Assembly: GCA_049115815.1 (NCBI GenBank) | Contig: JAGDZO010000019.1 | Location: 1-64,000 of the forward strand | Length of the DNA: 64,000 nucleotides | Direction: 5' to 3' | Source: Marinoscillum sp049115815 | Lineage (GTDB): Bacteria > Bacteroidota > Bacteroidia > Cytophagales > Cyclobacteriaceae | Part shown: positions 42,610-51,397 of the stretch, piece after piece | Numbering within the stretch: the stretch's first letter is position 1 | Layout of the letters: every line of letters starts with the position of its first letter | Translations under genes and position numbers: made by a program | The notes under the pieces: model-generated | Seen by the model: only the letters and a program-made list of their open reading frames with translations | Database searches by the model: none | What the model was told of the DNA's origin: nothing

Positions 42610-43605
42610 ATGAGATTAATTGCACCTTTTCTGATTCTCTGTGTTGCCTTGATTTCTGGCTGTATAAAAACAGAATCCAGTCAAGGGTCGGATCAGGTGA
42701 TTAACAAAGTAATAGAGCAACCAGCTCCCCAAAATGATCCTAACCAAGTGGTATCTCTTCTGGGTGAGTTGCTGCCTCCAAAAAAACTCAGCAGCTCGGT
42801 TCGAAAAATCCGCCTTGCTCAAATGGCAAAAGCTCGAACGAAATACGAGACCTATCCGGACAGCATAGAGAATATCATCTGGTATGGGCGAAGATTAGCT
42901 TATCTCGGACAATACAAGGACGCGATCAGAATTTATTCGGTAGGTCTAGACATCAAACCTGATTCCTATCGATTGCTAAGGCATAGAGGTCACAGATATA
43001 TTACTATCCGTGAATTCGATTTGGCTATAGAGGACTTGCAGAAAGCAGTTTTTTACGCTCGAACCGCCGAAAACCAAATAGAACCTGATGGACTACCAAA
43101 CAGAAAAAACATCCCTTTATCAAATGATAAATTCAACATTTGGTATCACCTGGGGATTGCCTACTACCTCAAGGGAAACTATGACAAAGCACTTTCTTCA
43201 TTCAAACATTGTTTGGACTATGTAGATAATGACGATCTATTGGTGGCAAATACAGATTGGTACTATATGACCTATCAAAAAATAGGAAATACAGAAGCCG
43301 CGAAAGAACTGCTCGAATCAGTAGATAAGCGGATGCGCATTATTGAAAACTATCATTACAATAGACGCATACAATTATATCTTGGAAAGACTGACCCCAT
43401 TGACATTTTGGATCAGGCACAAGGAGATAATGGCAGCCTCGATCCTACGCTCGGTTATGGATTGGCCAATTGGTATCTGTATAATGGACAACTTGAACAG
43501 GCTAAAAGCACCTTGAATAGGGTGCTCAAACATCATGCTTGGGATGCATTTGGTTACATAGCAGCTGAAGTAGATCAGGTCACGATCAGCTCCCTGGAAA
43601 ACTAG
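42610..43605 (+). CDS. TPR lipoprotein
   Basis: 331 residues. The signal sequence ends in a lipobox (LCVALISGC, Cys-18). The mature part contains TPR helices: 'IWYGRRLAYLGQYKDAIRIY', 'LRHRGHRYITIREFDLAIED', 'IWYHLGIAYYLKGNYDKALS' and 'GLANWYLYNGQLEQAKSTLN'. It probably acts as an outer-membrane-associated scaffold. It follows the amidohydrolase and may be co-transcribed. Its stop shares the tetranucleotide CTAG (43602-43605) with the stop of the convergent phosphodiesterase. Confidence 0.78.
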   Translation: MRLIAPFLILCVALISGCIKTESSQGSDQVINKVIEQPAPQNDPNQVVSLLGELLPPKKLSSSVRKIRLAQMAKARTKYETYPDSIENIIWYGRRLAYLGQYKDAIRIYSVGLDIKPDSYRLLRHRGHRYITIREFDLAIEDLQKAVFYARTAENQIEPDGLPNRKNIPLSNDKFNIWYHLGIAYYLKGNYDKALSSFKHCLDYVDNDDLLVANTDWYYMTYQKIGNTEAAKELLESVDKRMRIIENYHYNRRIQLYLGKTDPIDILDQAQGDNGSLDPTLGYGLANWYLYNGQLEQAKSTLNRVLKHHAWDAFGYIAAEVDQVTISSLEN

Positions 43606-44504
43606 AGTGCCTCGATATCTTTTCTTATCTGTATCAGAATCTCAGGATAATCCGTGATAATTCCATCCACACCCATGTGCAATACCTTGACCATATCTTC
43701 TCGGGTATTTGGAGAGTAAGTGTACACTTGAAAACCTCTTGCGTGCATTCTGAAAACCCTTCTAGTGGATAGTGTGTGATATTCAGGGTTTAGCGCTTTC
43801 ATTCGATCATTTTCCTTAGCATGACCTAAGTGCATCTTGGTTTCGAGATAAAACGCCACCAAAGGAGCTGAATCTTCACCAATCATCAATTTCTTAGTCT
43901 GCACATGGTCATCATACTCGTGTGCTTCCTCCAGATATTCCCCTTCCATAGATTGTAGAATGATCCAATCATAACCATTCTTTTCTTCTCTGATAATATC
44001 GATAAGTTTCTCGGCAAAGTCATGATAATGAGGATGATCCATGTGCTTAATCTCGATCAATACCTCACATCTGCCATCCACCATATCTAATACTTCCTTC
44101 AGGGTAGGCACTTTCTGATCGCTAAATTTTGGATCGAACCAAGAACCGGCATCCAATTTTTTGATCTCTTCCAACGTGTAATCATGAACAAGCCCAGTAC
44201 CATTGGTTGTTCGGTCCAGAGTCTCGTCATGAAAGACAACTATCTGCTCGTCATGGGTGTTTCTAACATCTAGTTCTATCATATCCACACCCATCTCCAG
44301 CGCTTTCTCGAAGGCAGCCATCGTGTTCTCCGGGGCAGTTCCCGAGGCTCCTTTATGAGCGATTATGTCGAAATGCTCTTTTTTTAGAGACTCATCTATT
44401 TCTGAACTCGTGATATAATGTAAGTAGATGTATGGCTCAAATAAGGCGATCGCCATAAACAACAACATGATAGGCGAAGAATAAAGTAGAAATCTAAGTG
44501 TCAT
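43602..44504 (-). CDS. Glycerophosphodiester phosphodiesterase
   Basis: 300 residues. A single N-terminal membrane helix (about 8-28) precedes a TIM-barrel GDPD domain. 'IIAHKGASGTAPENTMAAFE' has the catalytic His of the HxxxG-N motif, then 'VDMIELDVRNTHDEQIVVFH' (ExD...H) and 'DETLDRTTNG'. It hydrolyses glycerophosphodiesters to sn-glycerol-3-phosphate and the alcohol, outside the cytoplasm by the membrane anchor. Its stop overlaps with the convergent TPR lipoprotein. Confidence 0.9.
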   Translation of the reverse strand: MTLRFLLYSSPIMLLFMAIALFEPYIYLHYITSSEIDESLKKEHFDIIAHKGASGTAPENTMAAFEKALEMGVDMIELDVRNTHDEQIVVFHDETLDRTTNGTGLVHDYTLEEIKKLDAGSWFDPKFSDQKVPTLKEVLDMVDGRCEVLIEIKHMDHPHYHDFAEKLIDIIREEKNGYDWIILQSMEGEYLEEAHEYDDHVQTKKLMIGEDSAPLVAFYLETKMHLGHAKENDRMKALNPEYHTLSTRRVFRMHARGFQVYTYSPNTREDMVKVLHMGVDGIITDYPEILIQIRKDIEAL

Positions 44505-44559
44505 CTGATATCAGAATAGTTGTGATAATTTACAAAATTCAGCGCCTAACGCCATGATT

Positions 44560-46323
44560 TTAATCTTTTTTTACTGCAGGAGTCAGATTTAAATGCAACT
44601 CATTGAGTTGATCTGAAGAAACCATCGAAGGTGTATCTATCATCACATCTCTACCCGAAGTATTTTTCGGGAAAGCGATAAAGTCCTTGATGCTATCCTG
44701 TTCACCAAATAGCGCACATAGTCGATCAAAACCAAATGCAATACCTCCATGCGGCGGAGCTCCATACTCAAATGCACTCATCAAGAAACCAAATTGTTCC
44801 TGAGCTTCTTCTTTGGTAAAGCCTAGCGCATCAAACATCTGAGATTGGAGTGTCTTGTCATGAATCCTGATAGATCCTCCTCCGAGCTCCACACCATTAA
44901 CCACTAAGTCATAAGCATTGGCTCTCACGCTACCCGGGTCACTACCCAACTTGTCCAAGTCTTCTGGATTAGGCGAAGTGAAAGGGTGATGCATGGCATG
45001 GAATCTTTTAGTCTCTTCATCCCACTCCAACAGCGGAAAATCCACCACCCACAGCGCCACATACTTGCTGCGATCTCTTAGTCCAAGTCGGCTTCCCATT
45101 TCAAGGCGAAGCTCGCACATGGCTTTGCGCGTGTGATCAGCATCGCCAGAGAGCACCAACAGCAAATCACCGGGCTTAGCTCCAGCTTTGTCTGCCCAAG
45201 CTTTGAGCGTTTCCTGAGAATAAAACTTATCCACGGAGCTTTTGAAGGTGCCATCTGCATTGCATTTGACATAGACAAGGCCTTTAGCTCCGATCTGCGG
45301 ACGTCTGACAAAATCTGTCAGTTTATCCAATTCTTTTCTTGTGTACTCAGCACAACCTGTGGCGTTTATAGCTAAGACCAATTCTGCACTATCGAACACC
45401 CCAAATCCATGACCTTGAGCTACATCATTGATCTCACTAAACTCCATCCCAAACCTGATGTCTGGTTTGTCAGAGCCATACTTGGTCATTGCATCAGCAT
45501 ATGACATAAGTGGAATATCTCCCAAGTCCACGTCCTTCACTTGCTTGAAGAGGTATTTGATCAATCCTTCGAAAGTCTCTATGATATCTTCCCTTGTGAC
45601 GAAAGACATTTCACAGTCAATCTGAGTAAACTCAGGCTGACGATCTGCTCTTAGGTCTTCATCGCGAAAGCATTTTACGATCTGAAAATATCTATCAAAA
45701 CCTGAAACCATCAGCAGTTGCTTGAAGGTCTGTGGCGACTGTGGTAGGGCGTAAAACTGGTTAGGATTCATGCGTGAAGGCACCACAAAATCTCTCGCTC
45801 CTTCCGGAGTGCTTTTGATGAGTACTGGTGTCTCCACTTCCGTGAATAAATGATCCGAAAGATACGCTCTGGTGCTTTGCAATAACCTGTGACGCATCTC
45901 TAGATTCTTGCGTACTACGTTTCTCCTAAGATCGAGGTAGCGGTATTTCGCTCTCAAATCTTCACCGCCATCTGTATTATCTTCTATAATGAAAGGAGGA
46001 GTCTTGGACGCATTCAGAATATCTAGCTGTCCAACTCTGATTTCCACTTCACCAGTAGGAATCTTGCTATTTTTCGCTTCGCGCTCCACTACTTCCCCCT
46101 TGGCAGATACGACAAATTCTCTTCCTATGGTTCGTGCTAAAGTGAGTGTTTTATCATCTGAGACACCTTCTTCCAAGATCAATTGAGTGATCCCATATTT
46201 GTCTCTAAGATCAATGTAAATCATCCCCCCTATATCTCTCACTTTTTGCACCCATCCGGCCAATGTAACCTGACTCCCGATGTGTTCACTTCTCAACTCC
46301 CCACAAGTGTGCGTTCTTAGCAT
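44560..46323 (-). CDS. aspS: Aspartyl-tRNA synthetase
   Basis: 587 residues, typical of the bacterial type with a GAD domain. An N-terminal OB-fold anticodon-binding domain ('VTLAGWVQKVRDIGGMIYID'), class II motif 2 'FRDEDLRADRQPEFTQIDCE', the GAD insert (about 285-410) and motif 3 'GIAFGFDRLCALFGEQDSIK' are complete. It charges tRNA-Asp. The start is 88 bp away from that of the divergent secreted protein at 46412. Confidence 0.97.
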   Translation of the reverse strand: MLRTHTCGELRSEHIGSQVTLAGWVQKVRDIGGMIYIDLRDKYGITQLILEEGVSDDKTLTLARTIGREFVVSAKGEVVEREAKNSKIPTGEVEIRVGQLDILNASKTPPFIIEDNTDGGEDLRAKYRYLDLRRNVVRKNLEMRHRLLQSTRAYLSDHLFTEVETPVLIKSTPEGARDFVVPSRMNPNQFYALPQSPQTFKQLLMVSGFDRYFQIVKCFRDEDLRADRQPEFTQIDCEMSFVTREDIIETFEGLIKYLFKQVKDVDLGDIPLMSYADAMTKYGSDKPDIRFGMEFSEINDVAQGHGFGVFDSAELVLAINATGCAEYTRKELDKLTDFVRRPQIGAKGLVYVKCNADGTFKSSVDKFYSQETLKAWADKAGAKPGDLLLVLSGDADHTRKAMCELRLEMGSRLGLRDRSKYVALWVVDFPLLEWDEETKRFHAMHHPFTSPNPEDLDKLGSDPGSVRANAYDLVVNGVELGGGSIRIHDKTLQSQMFDALGFTKEEAQEQFGFLMSAFEYGAPPHGGIAFGFDRLCALFGEQDSIKDFIAFPKNTSGRDVMIDTPSMVSSDQLNELHLNLTPAVKKD

Positions 46324-46380
46324 TTTTGTAATTATTTTCGCTCTTCTCCGTTATTTCAGCAGCAAATCTAACAATAGTTT

Positions 46381-46388
46381 TAGCTTTG
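46381..46388 (+). promoter_or_regulatory. Candidate Bacteroidota -7 box
   Basis: TAGCTTTG matches the TAnnTTTG consensus 24 bp upstream of the ATG at 46412, a spacing that fits a short leader. No good -33 box is visible. Confidence 0.28.
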
Positions 46389-46411
46389 AAATAATTAAAT
46401 CTAAACAACAC

Positions 46412-46981
46412 ATGAAGCAAATCAACCTGCTATTTTCCCTCCTTCTGGTCACCATATTATCCATCCCGAAAGCCAATGCCCAAATAGCATTGGAACGGAA
46501 GAAAGTCACCAAAGAAATCTCCATGAAGGTGCCTGTTGACTTTTTGGACATGACACCTGCCGAGCGAGTGAACAAATACGTTTCGTCACGCGCACCAATT
46601 GCCATGTACACAAGTAGTGATCGCAATGTGGATCTTGGAATCAATGAAAATAGCAGTTCTTGGCCAGGTGGTGACCTTACCATTCTTCAGTCATTTCATA
46701 AGGCCAATATTGTTAATCTTTTCACTGAGGTGAAATTCATCCAGGAGGAAATCAAGATGATAGGCGATAGAGAATTTATCGTATTTGAATTTGTCTCCAG
46801 AATCTCTGATGAGCAAAGCACGTTTGGAGGTAATACTAGCATCTCCAAGTACACCTACATTCAATACACGTTGCGAAACGATAAAGTCCTGCTGTTCAAC
46901 TTTACATGTCCCAATCGGCAAAGAGCGCAGTATCAGGAGGCGGCCAAAGAAATCATGGAAAGCATCCGTATCAAATCATGA
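46412..46981 (+). CDS. Secreted protein of unknown function
   Basis: 189 residues from the ATG at 46412; an upstream in-frame start (46280) would overlap the 5' end of aspS and places extra hydrophobic sequence before the signal peptide. The signal peptide is 'LLFSLLLVTILSIPKANAQI'. The mature part contains 'MKVPVDFLDMTPAERVNKYV' and ends 'LFNFTCPNRQRAQYQEAAKE', resembling periplasmic proteins that sit in a small lipocalin/PsbP-like alpha-beta fold, but I name no family. It overlaps tadA as ATGA (46978-46981). Confidence 0.65.
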   Translation: MKQINLLFSLLLVTILSIPKANAQIALERKKVTKEISMKVPVDFLDMTPAERVNKYVSSRAPIAMYTSSDRNVDLGINENSSSWPGGDLTILQSFHKANIVNLFTEVKFIQEEIKMIGDREFIVFEFVSRISDEQSTFGGNTSISKYTYIQYTLRNDKVLLFNFTCPNRQRAQYQEAAKEIMESIRIKS

Positions 46982-47439
46982 GTATTCTAAGTGTGCATAG
47001 CGATGAGCATTTCATGAGACAAGCGCTCAACGAGGCGCAACAAGCTTTTAACGAAAAAGAGATTCCAGTGGGCGCTGTAGTGGTTTGCCAAAACAAGATC
47101 ATAGCCAAAGCTCATAATCAAGTGCAACGACTCAATGATGTAACTGCTCACGCTGAGATGCTAGCAATCACTTCAGCCCAGAACCATCTGGGTTCAAAGT
47201 ACTTGGATCAATGCACCTTGTATGTCACCTTGGAGCCATGCACGATGTGCGCTGGGGCGCTGTATTGGTCACAGGTAGCCAAAGTGTGCTATGGAGCGAG
47301 TGACGAGAAGCGGGGCTACAAGATTACGAATCCTTCCATCTTGCATCCTTCCACCGAATTGGTGACAGGATTATTAGCAGAAGAATCATCTGAATTGGTA
47401 TTATCTTTTTTTAAGCAAATCAGAGGGAACAAATCCTAG
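46978..47439 (+). CDS. tadA: tRNA-specific adenosine deaminase TadA-like
   Basis: 153 residues starting at the ATG that overlaps the upstream stop as ATGA. Zinc-site motifs are 'VTAHAEMLAI' (HAE, catalytic Glu) and 'LEPCTMCAGALYWSQV' (PCxxC), with 'EIPVGAVVVCQNKIIAKAHN' before them. It converts adenosine-34 to inosine in tRNA-Arg(ACG). A guanine or cytosine deaminase role is less likely given 'VTLEPCTMCAGAL' and the 'YGASDEKRGY' loop. Confidence 0.88.
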   Translation: MSILSVHSDEHFMRQALNEAQQAFNEKEIPVGAVVVCQNKIIAKAHNQVQRLNDVTAHAEMLAITSAQNHLGSKYLDQCTLYVTLEPCTMCAGALYWSQVAKVCYGASDEKRGYKITNPSILHPSTELVTGLLAEESSELVLSFFKQIRGNKS

Positions 47440-47451
47440 TCAACGTTGTTT

Positions 47452-47459
47452 TATATTTG
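47452..47459 (+). promoter_or_regulatory. Candidate Bacteroidota -7 box for sodA
   Basis: TATATTTG fits TAnnTTTG and lies 39 bp before the superoxide dismutase ATG at 47499. A -33 TTTG at the right spacing is not evident, so support is weak. Confidence 0.3.
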
Positions 47460-47498
47460 AATATATTTTGATTTTTTAAACCTAAACGAATAATAAAG

Positions 47499-48104
47499 AT
47501 GGCTTTTGAATTACCAAACTTACCATACGCTCACGATGCTCTTGAGCCTAACATAGACAAGCAAACCATGGAAATCCACCATGGCAAGCACCATGCCGCT
47601 TATGTAGCCAAATTAAACGGCGCTATCGAGGGAACTGACATGGCTGGTCTTTCTTTAGACGAGCTGATGAAAAGTCATACTGGCAATGCTGCCGTAAGAA
47701 ACAATGGTGGTGGACATTGGAATCACTCACTCTTCTGGACTATCATGAGTCCTAATGGCGGTGGGGCTCCTTCAGGTGCTTTGGCTGACGCTATCGATGC
47801 TGCTTTTGGCTCTTTCGAAGAATTCAAAACTGCATTTAGTAATGCTGCTGCTACTAGATTCGGTTCTGGATGGGCATGGCTTTGTGTACATGCTGGTGGC
47901 AAAGTAGAAGTATGCTCCACGCCAAACCAAGACAATCCACTCATGCCAGAAGCTGGATGCGCAGGTACTCCAATTTTAGGTCTTGATGTATGGGAGCACG
48001 CTTATTACCTCAACTACCAAAACAGACGTCCTGATTATATCAATGCATTCTTCAATGTGATTGATTGGGCTAAAGTATCTGAGCTATACGAAGCTGGAAA
48101 ATAG
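47499..48104 (+). CDS. sodA: Superoxide dismutase (Mn/Fe family)
   Basis: 201 residues. Metal ligands: His-27 in 'MEIHHGKHHAAYVAKL', His in 'NGGGHWNHSLFWTIM', Asp and His in 'LDVWEHAYYLNYQNRRPDYI'. The 'GGGHWNHSLFW' and 'NQDNPLMPEAG' blocks favour manganese (or cambialistic) over iron. There is no signal peptide, so it is cytoplasmic; it removes superoxide. It is followed 28 bp later by its own terminator. Confidence 0.95.
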   Translation: MAFELPNLPYAHDALEPNIDKQTMEIHHGKHHAAYVAKLNGAIEGTDMAGLSLDELMKSHTGNAAVRNNGGGHWNHSLFWTIMSPNGGGAPSGALADAIDAAFGSFEEFKTAFSNAAATRFGSGWAWLCVHAGGKVEVCSTPNQDNPLMPEAGCAGTPILGLDVWEHAYYLNYQNRRPDYINAFFNVIDWAKVSELYEAGK

Positions 48105-48131
48105 GAATTAAAGATCCTTTAGAAATTGAAA

Positions 48132-48159
48132 AACCTTTCTTCGCGGAAAGGTTTTTTTT
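48132..48159 (+). terminator. Rho-independent terminator of sodA
   Basis: An 8-bp stem AACCTTTC / GAAAGGTT with a TTCGCG loop, followed by a T-run (48152-48159), 27 bp downstream of the sodA stop. Confidence 0.88.
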
Positions 48160-48180
48160 ATTGCTTTTTTTCAAAACAAA

Positions 48181-48194
48181 CAGGATATATCCTG
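48181..48194. repeat. Perfect 14-bp palindrome
   Basis: CAGGATATATCCTG reads the same on both strands. It lies between the sodA terminator and the secreted protein gene at 48323, about 130 bp before that start. It could be an operator for a dimeric regulator; nothing else supports it. Confidence 0.3.
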
Positions 48195-48322
48195 CTTCTT
48201 CAGCCGAAAGTTTTAGCAACAACTCTAGTCAAAATCCGAACCGCAGTAGTTAAACTAACAACTCTTCATTCTTTGAATGTAGGTTATTGGTATTTAAGGC
48301 TGTTATTTATAAAAGCACATCT

Positions 48323-48907
48323 ATGAAAACGATCCTTAGCCTTCCATTAATTCTTTTCCTCAGAATTTCGCTACTAGCGCAGGTCCAACCGGAAAACCTC
48401 CAATATGAACCCACAATTGAAAACCCATATGGATTACCTAATCCAAACTCACCTGAAGTCTTGGACTTCAAAGAAATGATAGGCACATGCGACTGTAAGA
48501 GTGTGAGTAGAAACCCCGACCAATCTTGGGCCGATACCACTTCCATGCTCTGGAAATATAAATACGTCATGAATGGCACAGCGGTCCAAGATGAAGTCTG
48601 GCGAGAAAATGGAGCCTATGCGGGGAGCATCAGACAATATCATCAAGACAGTGCGCAGTGGGTGGTTTCCTATTACAGCTACCCTGGCATTCCATGGAAA
48701 CCTGGTGTTTGGCATGGCAAAAGAATCGATAATCAAATCGTCCTTTACAAAGACTCACCAGCACCCAATGGAACTCCAGGCGATTATCGTTTGACTTTTT
48801 ATGACCTCTCTGATGATGGCTTCAATTGGAAAGGAGAATGGGTGGACAAAACCGAGACGGTTGTTTACCCTACTTGGATGATCTTCTGCACTAAGCGCAA
48901 GGACTAA
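48323..48907 (+). CDS. Secreted DUF1579-like protein
   Basis: 194 residues from the ATG at 48323; an upstream in-frame TTG (48287) would put twelve residues before the signal peptide (ILSLPLILFLRISLLAQ). The mature part 'MIGTCDCKSVSRNPDQSWAD', 'WKYKYVMNGTAVQDEVWREN' and 'FYDLSDDGFNWKGEW' has the strand pattern of the DUF1579 / nitrobindin-like lipocalin barrels that carry 'W..G......G' motifs. The role is unknown. An HD-domain gene follows at 48958. Confidence 0.65.
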   Translation: MKTILSLPLILFLRISLLAQVQPENLQYEPTIENPYGLPNPNSPEVLDFKEMIGTCDCKSVSRNPDQSWADTTSMLWKYKYVMNGTAVQDEVWRENGAYAGSIRQYHQDSAQWVVSYYSYPGIPWKPGVWHGKRIDNQIVLYKDSPAPNGTPGDYRLTFYDLSDDGFNWKGEWVDKTETVVYPTWMIFCTKRKD

Positions 48908-48957
48908 TCCTAAAAAACCTCGATTGGTTGTGAGAAATGTGATTCCTTTGTTTCACA

Positions 48958-49467
48958 TTGAAACTCATCAAACAAATACTAAATAAGTATCGCAGTGAGT
49001 TAGGGGTAGACTTTTTAGCCTACCACAACCATGCACAGCGGGTATACTATTACGCCATCACTTTGCTCTTGATGAAGGAGAGTAAAAAACTAGCCATTGC
49101 TGCAGCTTTTCATGATCTGGACATCTGGACAGGAGGTTCGATGGACTATCTCAGCGGATCGGAGGATCTTGCGAGAAAGTACCTAGATAAAAGTGATTTT
49201 GGATTGCTCCCAGATCAGATAGCTTTTATCATTAAACAACATCATCAGTTGACTAGAATAAAAGGTGATGTGGAAGCGGAGGCATTTCGTAAAGCAGATC
49301 TCATAGATTTGACATCAGGATTTATTCAATTCAATATTCCTATGTGCCTGATCCTTACAATCGAGAAAACCTATCCTCGTGAACGATTTACAAGAATCAT
49401 TGCGAAAAAGACCTTGCGTCATAGCCTGAAAAATCCTTTGAACCCTCTTCCAATGATCAAGTGGTAA
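48958..49467 (+). CDS. HD-domain protein, putative metal-dependent hydrolase
   Basis: 169 residues, starting with TTG (48958); no ATG is available without removing the first helix. HD motif: 'LAYHNHAQRVYYYAITLLLM' (His) and 'AIAAAFHDLDIWTGGS' (His-Asp), with later 'IIKQHHQLTRI'. This places it in the small predicted HD phosphohydrolase group. No other domain is present. Gene order with the YkgJ-like protein (20-bp gap) suggests an operon. Confidence 0.8.
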   Translation: MKLIKQILNKYRSELGVDFLAYHNHAQRVYYYAITLLLMKESKKLAIAAAFHDLDIWTGGSMDYLSGSEDLARKYLDKSDFGLLPDQIAFIIKQHHQLTRIKGDVEAEAFRKADLIDLTSGFIQFNIPMCLILTIEKTYPRERFTRIIAKKTLRHSLKNPLNPLPMIKW

Positions 49468-49486
49468 CCCTCATCTACATAATTTT

Positions 49487-49975
49487 ATGGCCATGAAATA
49501 TCAAGATCATCTGGATCAGGCAAGAGATAACCTTAAAACCAATAAGACCTTCATCAAGAGGCTCAAGAAAAACAAACCGAAAGATTTGGACGATCAGTTT
49601 CACGCTCTTGATGATGAGGTCTTTCAAGAAATTGACTGCCTTGAGTGTGCCAATTGCTGTAATACTACTTCGCCTATTTTCCAGCAAGGCGACATTGAGC
49701 GATTAGCTAAAACATTGAAAATGAAAGTAGGGACTTTCATAGAAATGTATTTGAACTTAGATGAAGAAGGCGACTATGTCCTCAAATCTTCCCCTTGTGC
49801 CTTTTTGGGAAATGACAATAAATGCATTGTCTATGAAAGCCGACCTACCGCATGTAGGGAGTACCCTCATACTAATCGAAAGCGGATGCATCAAATACTA
49901 GACCTTACGTTGAAAAACACCACTATTTGTCCCGCTGTGAGTCAAATAGTCGAAAAACTGAGTTTATCTCTGTGA
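49487..49975 (+). CDS. YkgJ-family cysteine cluster protein
   Basis: 162 residues. The cluster motifs are 'IDCLECANCCNTTSPIF' (C-x2-C-x2-CC) near residues 44-60 and 'SPCAFLGNDNKCIVYESRPT' then 'ACREYP', as in YkgJ / Fe-S-oxidoreductase-like proteins that probably bind an iron-sulphur or zinc cluster. No substrate is known. The preceding HD gene lies 20 bp upstream. Confidence 0.88.
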   Translation: MAMKYQDHLDQARDNLKTNKTFIKRLKKNKPKDLDDQFHALDDEVFQEIDCLECANCCNTTSPIFQQGDIERLAKTLKMKVGTFIEMYLNLDEEGDYVLKSSPCAFLGNDNKCIVYESRPTACREYPHTNRKRMHQILDLTLKNTTICPAVSQIVEKLSLSL

Positions 49976-50030
49976 TAAACTAAGAAATAGCCCGCGGTTT
50001 TTATTAAATTCCAAGTTCAATTCCGCTAAT

Positions 50031-51392
50031 ATGAAATTTTCAACACCAGTTATTGCCCTTTTGCCATTCCTCTTTTTGAGTTGTGGGGATAAGGAAACCA
50101 CTCCTTCAGACCCGCTTGTCAACTACGAATCCAGCTACGATATCATTCAAGGTGAGATTTGGGATCAATCATGTACTAGCTGTCATATAGCAGGTTCGTC
50201 TTTTGCCAGACAATCAGATCTGGTGCTTACTTCAGATGTTTCTTATGATCAACTAGTCAATAGAACTCCGAATAACACCAGCGCCAAGGCTGACGGCCTG
50301 GTATTGGTTGGGGATAAGGGATTAGAAAGCCTCTATGAAAGCTTTTTATGGGAAAAAATCAATATCCTTGATCAGGAGCATTTTTATGCAGATCATCCGG
50401 GTTATGGTACTATTATGCCATTGGGCGATGATCCTTTGACCAACGGTCAATTGGAGTTTATTCGTCAATGGATTTTAGCGGGTGCACCAAAAAGCGGCGA
50501 TGTGGTAGATCTAGAGCTGCTCAAAGACGAAAATCGCTATGAAGACTTGGCATTTGAGCCGTTGGCTGTCCCAGAAAGCGGGTATCAGTTCTATCTTCCT
50601 CCGTTTGAGATCCCGGCAAATACAGATCGAGAGATCTTCATTTATAAAGAGTTGAACAACCCTGAGCCAGTGTATATTTCGGGATTTGAGATTTCAATGA
50701 AATCAGGAAGCCATCATTTTATTCTATACAATTTCCCAGAGTCATTTCCCAAATCAGATTATCCCAATGAAGGGGACATCAGAGATGTTTACAAACCAAA
50801 TGGAGATCTCAATTCCTCAACGCTTTTTCATATGCAGCGCCATCAGTTTGTAGCAGGCACGCAGGTACCTAAAGTGAGGTATAATTATCCGGCTGGCGTG
50901 GCATTAAAAATTCCAGCGAATAGTGGTTTTGATCTCAACAGCCATTATGCCAATAAAAAGGATGAGATGGTAACTGGAGAAGTATATGCCAATGTGTACA
51001 CTACAGAAGAATCTGAAGTGGAGCATGTTGCGAAGATTTTGAATTTGAATAATGATAATTTCTTTCTTCCAGAGGGCGAGATCACGACAATCGTGAAATC
51101 TTATTCTTTCAATGAAGACAGACACATTTTCCAGCTTTGGTCGCATGCTCATGAACACAATACTTCCTTCAAGGTGTTTGTAGATGGTGGCACGAGAAAC
51201 GGGGAACTCATTTATTTCTCCAATGATTGGGAACACCCACCTATTCTCCAGCTGGATCCTCCACTCGCACTGAAAGCCGGTGAATCACTGAGGTTGGAAG
51301 CCACCTATGATAATGACGAAGATGTACCATTGTCTTTCGGACTTAGGAGTACCGATGAGATGATGATATTATTTGGTGCCTACTACGAATAA
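50031..51392 (+). CDS. Lipoprotein with haem c motif and copper-monooxygenase-like domain
   Basis: 453 residues. A lipobox (LPFLFLSCG, Cys-18) implies outer-membrane attachment. Residues about 47-51 'CTSCH' are a single c-type haem-binding site, within a domain that ends around residue 160 ('LEFIRQWILAGAPKSG'). The rest resembles the copper type II ascorbate-dependent monooxygenase (PHM/DBH) C-terminal fold: 'MKSGSHHFILYNFPES' and 'LWSHAHEHNTSFKVF' provide His pairs for copper. It might oxidise or bind small molecules at the cell surface; the chemistry is inferred. Confidence 0.7.
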   Translation: MKFSTPVIALLPFLFLSCGDKETTPSDPLVNYESSYDIIQGEIWDQSCTSCHIAGSSFARQSDLVLTSDVSYDQLVNRTPNNTSAKADGLVLVGDKGLESLYESFLWEKINILDQEHFYADHPGYGTIMPLGDDPLTNGQLEFIRQWILAGAPKSGDVVDLELLKDENRYEDLAFEPLAVPESGYQFYLPPFEIPANTDREIFIYKELNNPEPVYISGFEISMKSGSHHFILYNFPESFPKSDYPNEGDIRDVYKPNGDLNSSTLFHMQRHQFVAGTQVPKVRYNYPAGVALKIPANSGFDLNSHYANKKDEMVTGEVYANVYTTEESEVEHVAKILNLNNDNFFLPEGEITTIVKSYSFNEDRHIFQLWSHAHEHNTSFKVFVDGGTRNGELIYFSNDWEHPPILQLDPPLALKAGESLRLEATYDNDEDVPLSFGLRSTDEMMILFGAYYE

Positions 51393-51397
51393 CCAGC

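Noticed and set aside
46351..46683. 110-residue open frame on the minus strand
   Set aside because: Antisense to the secreted protein before tadA; it has no start context or family likeness.
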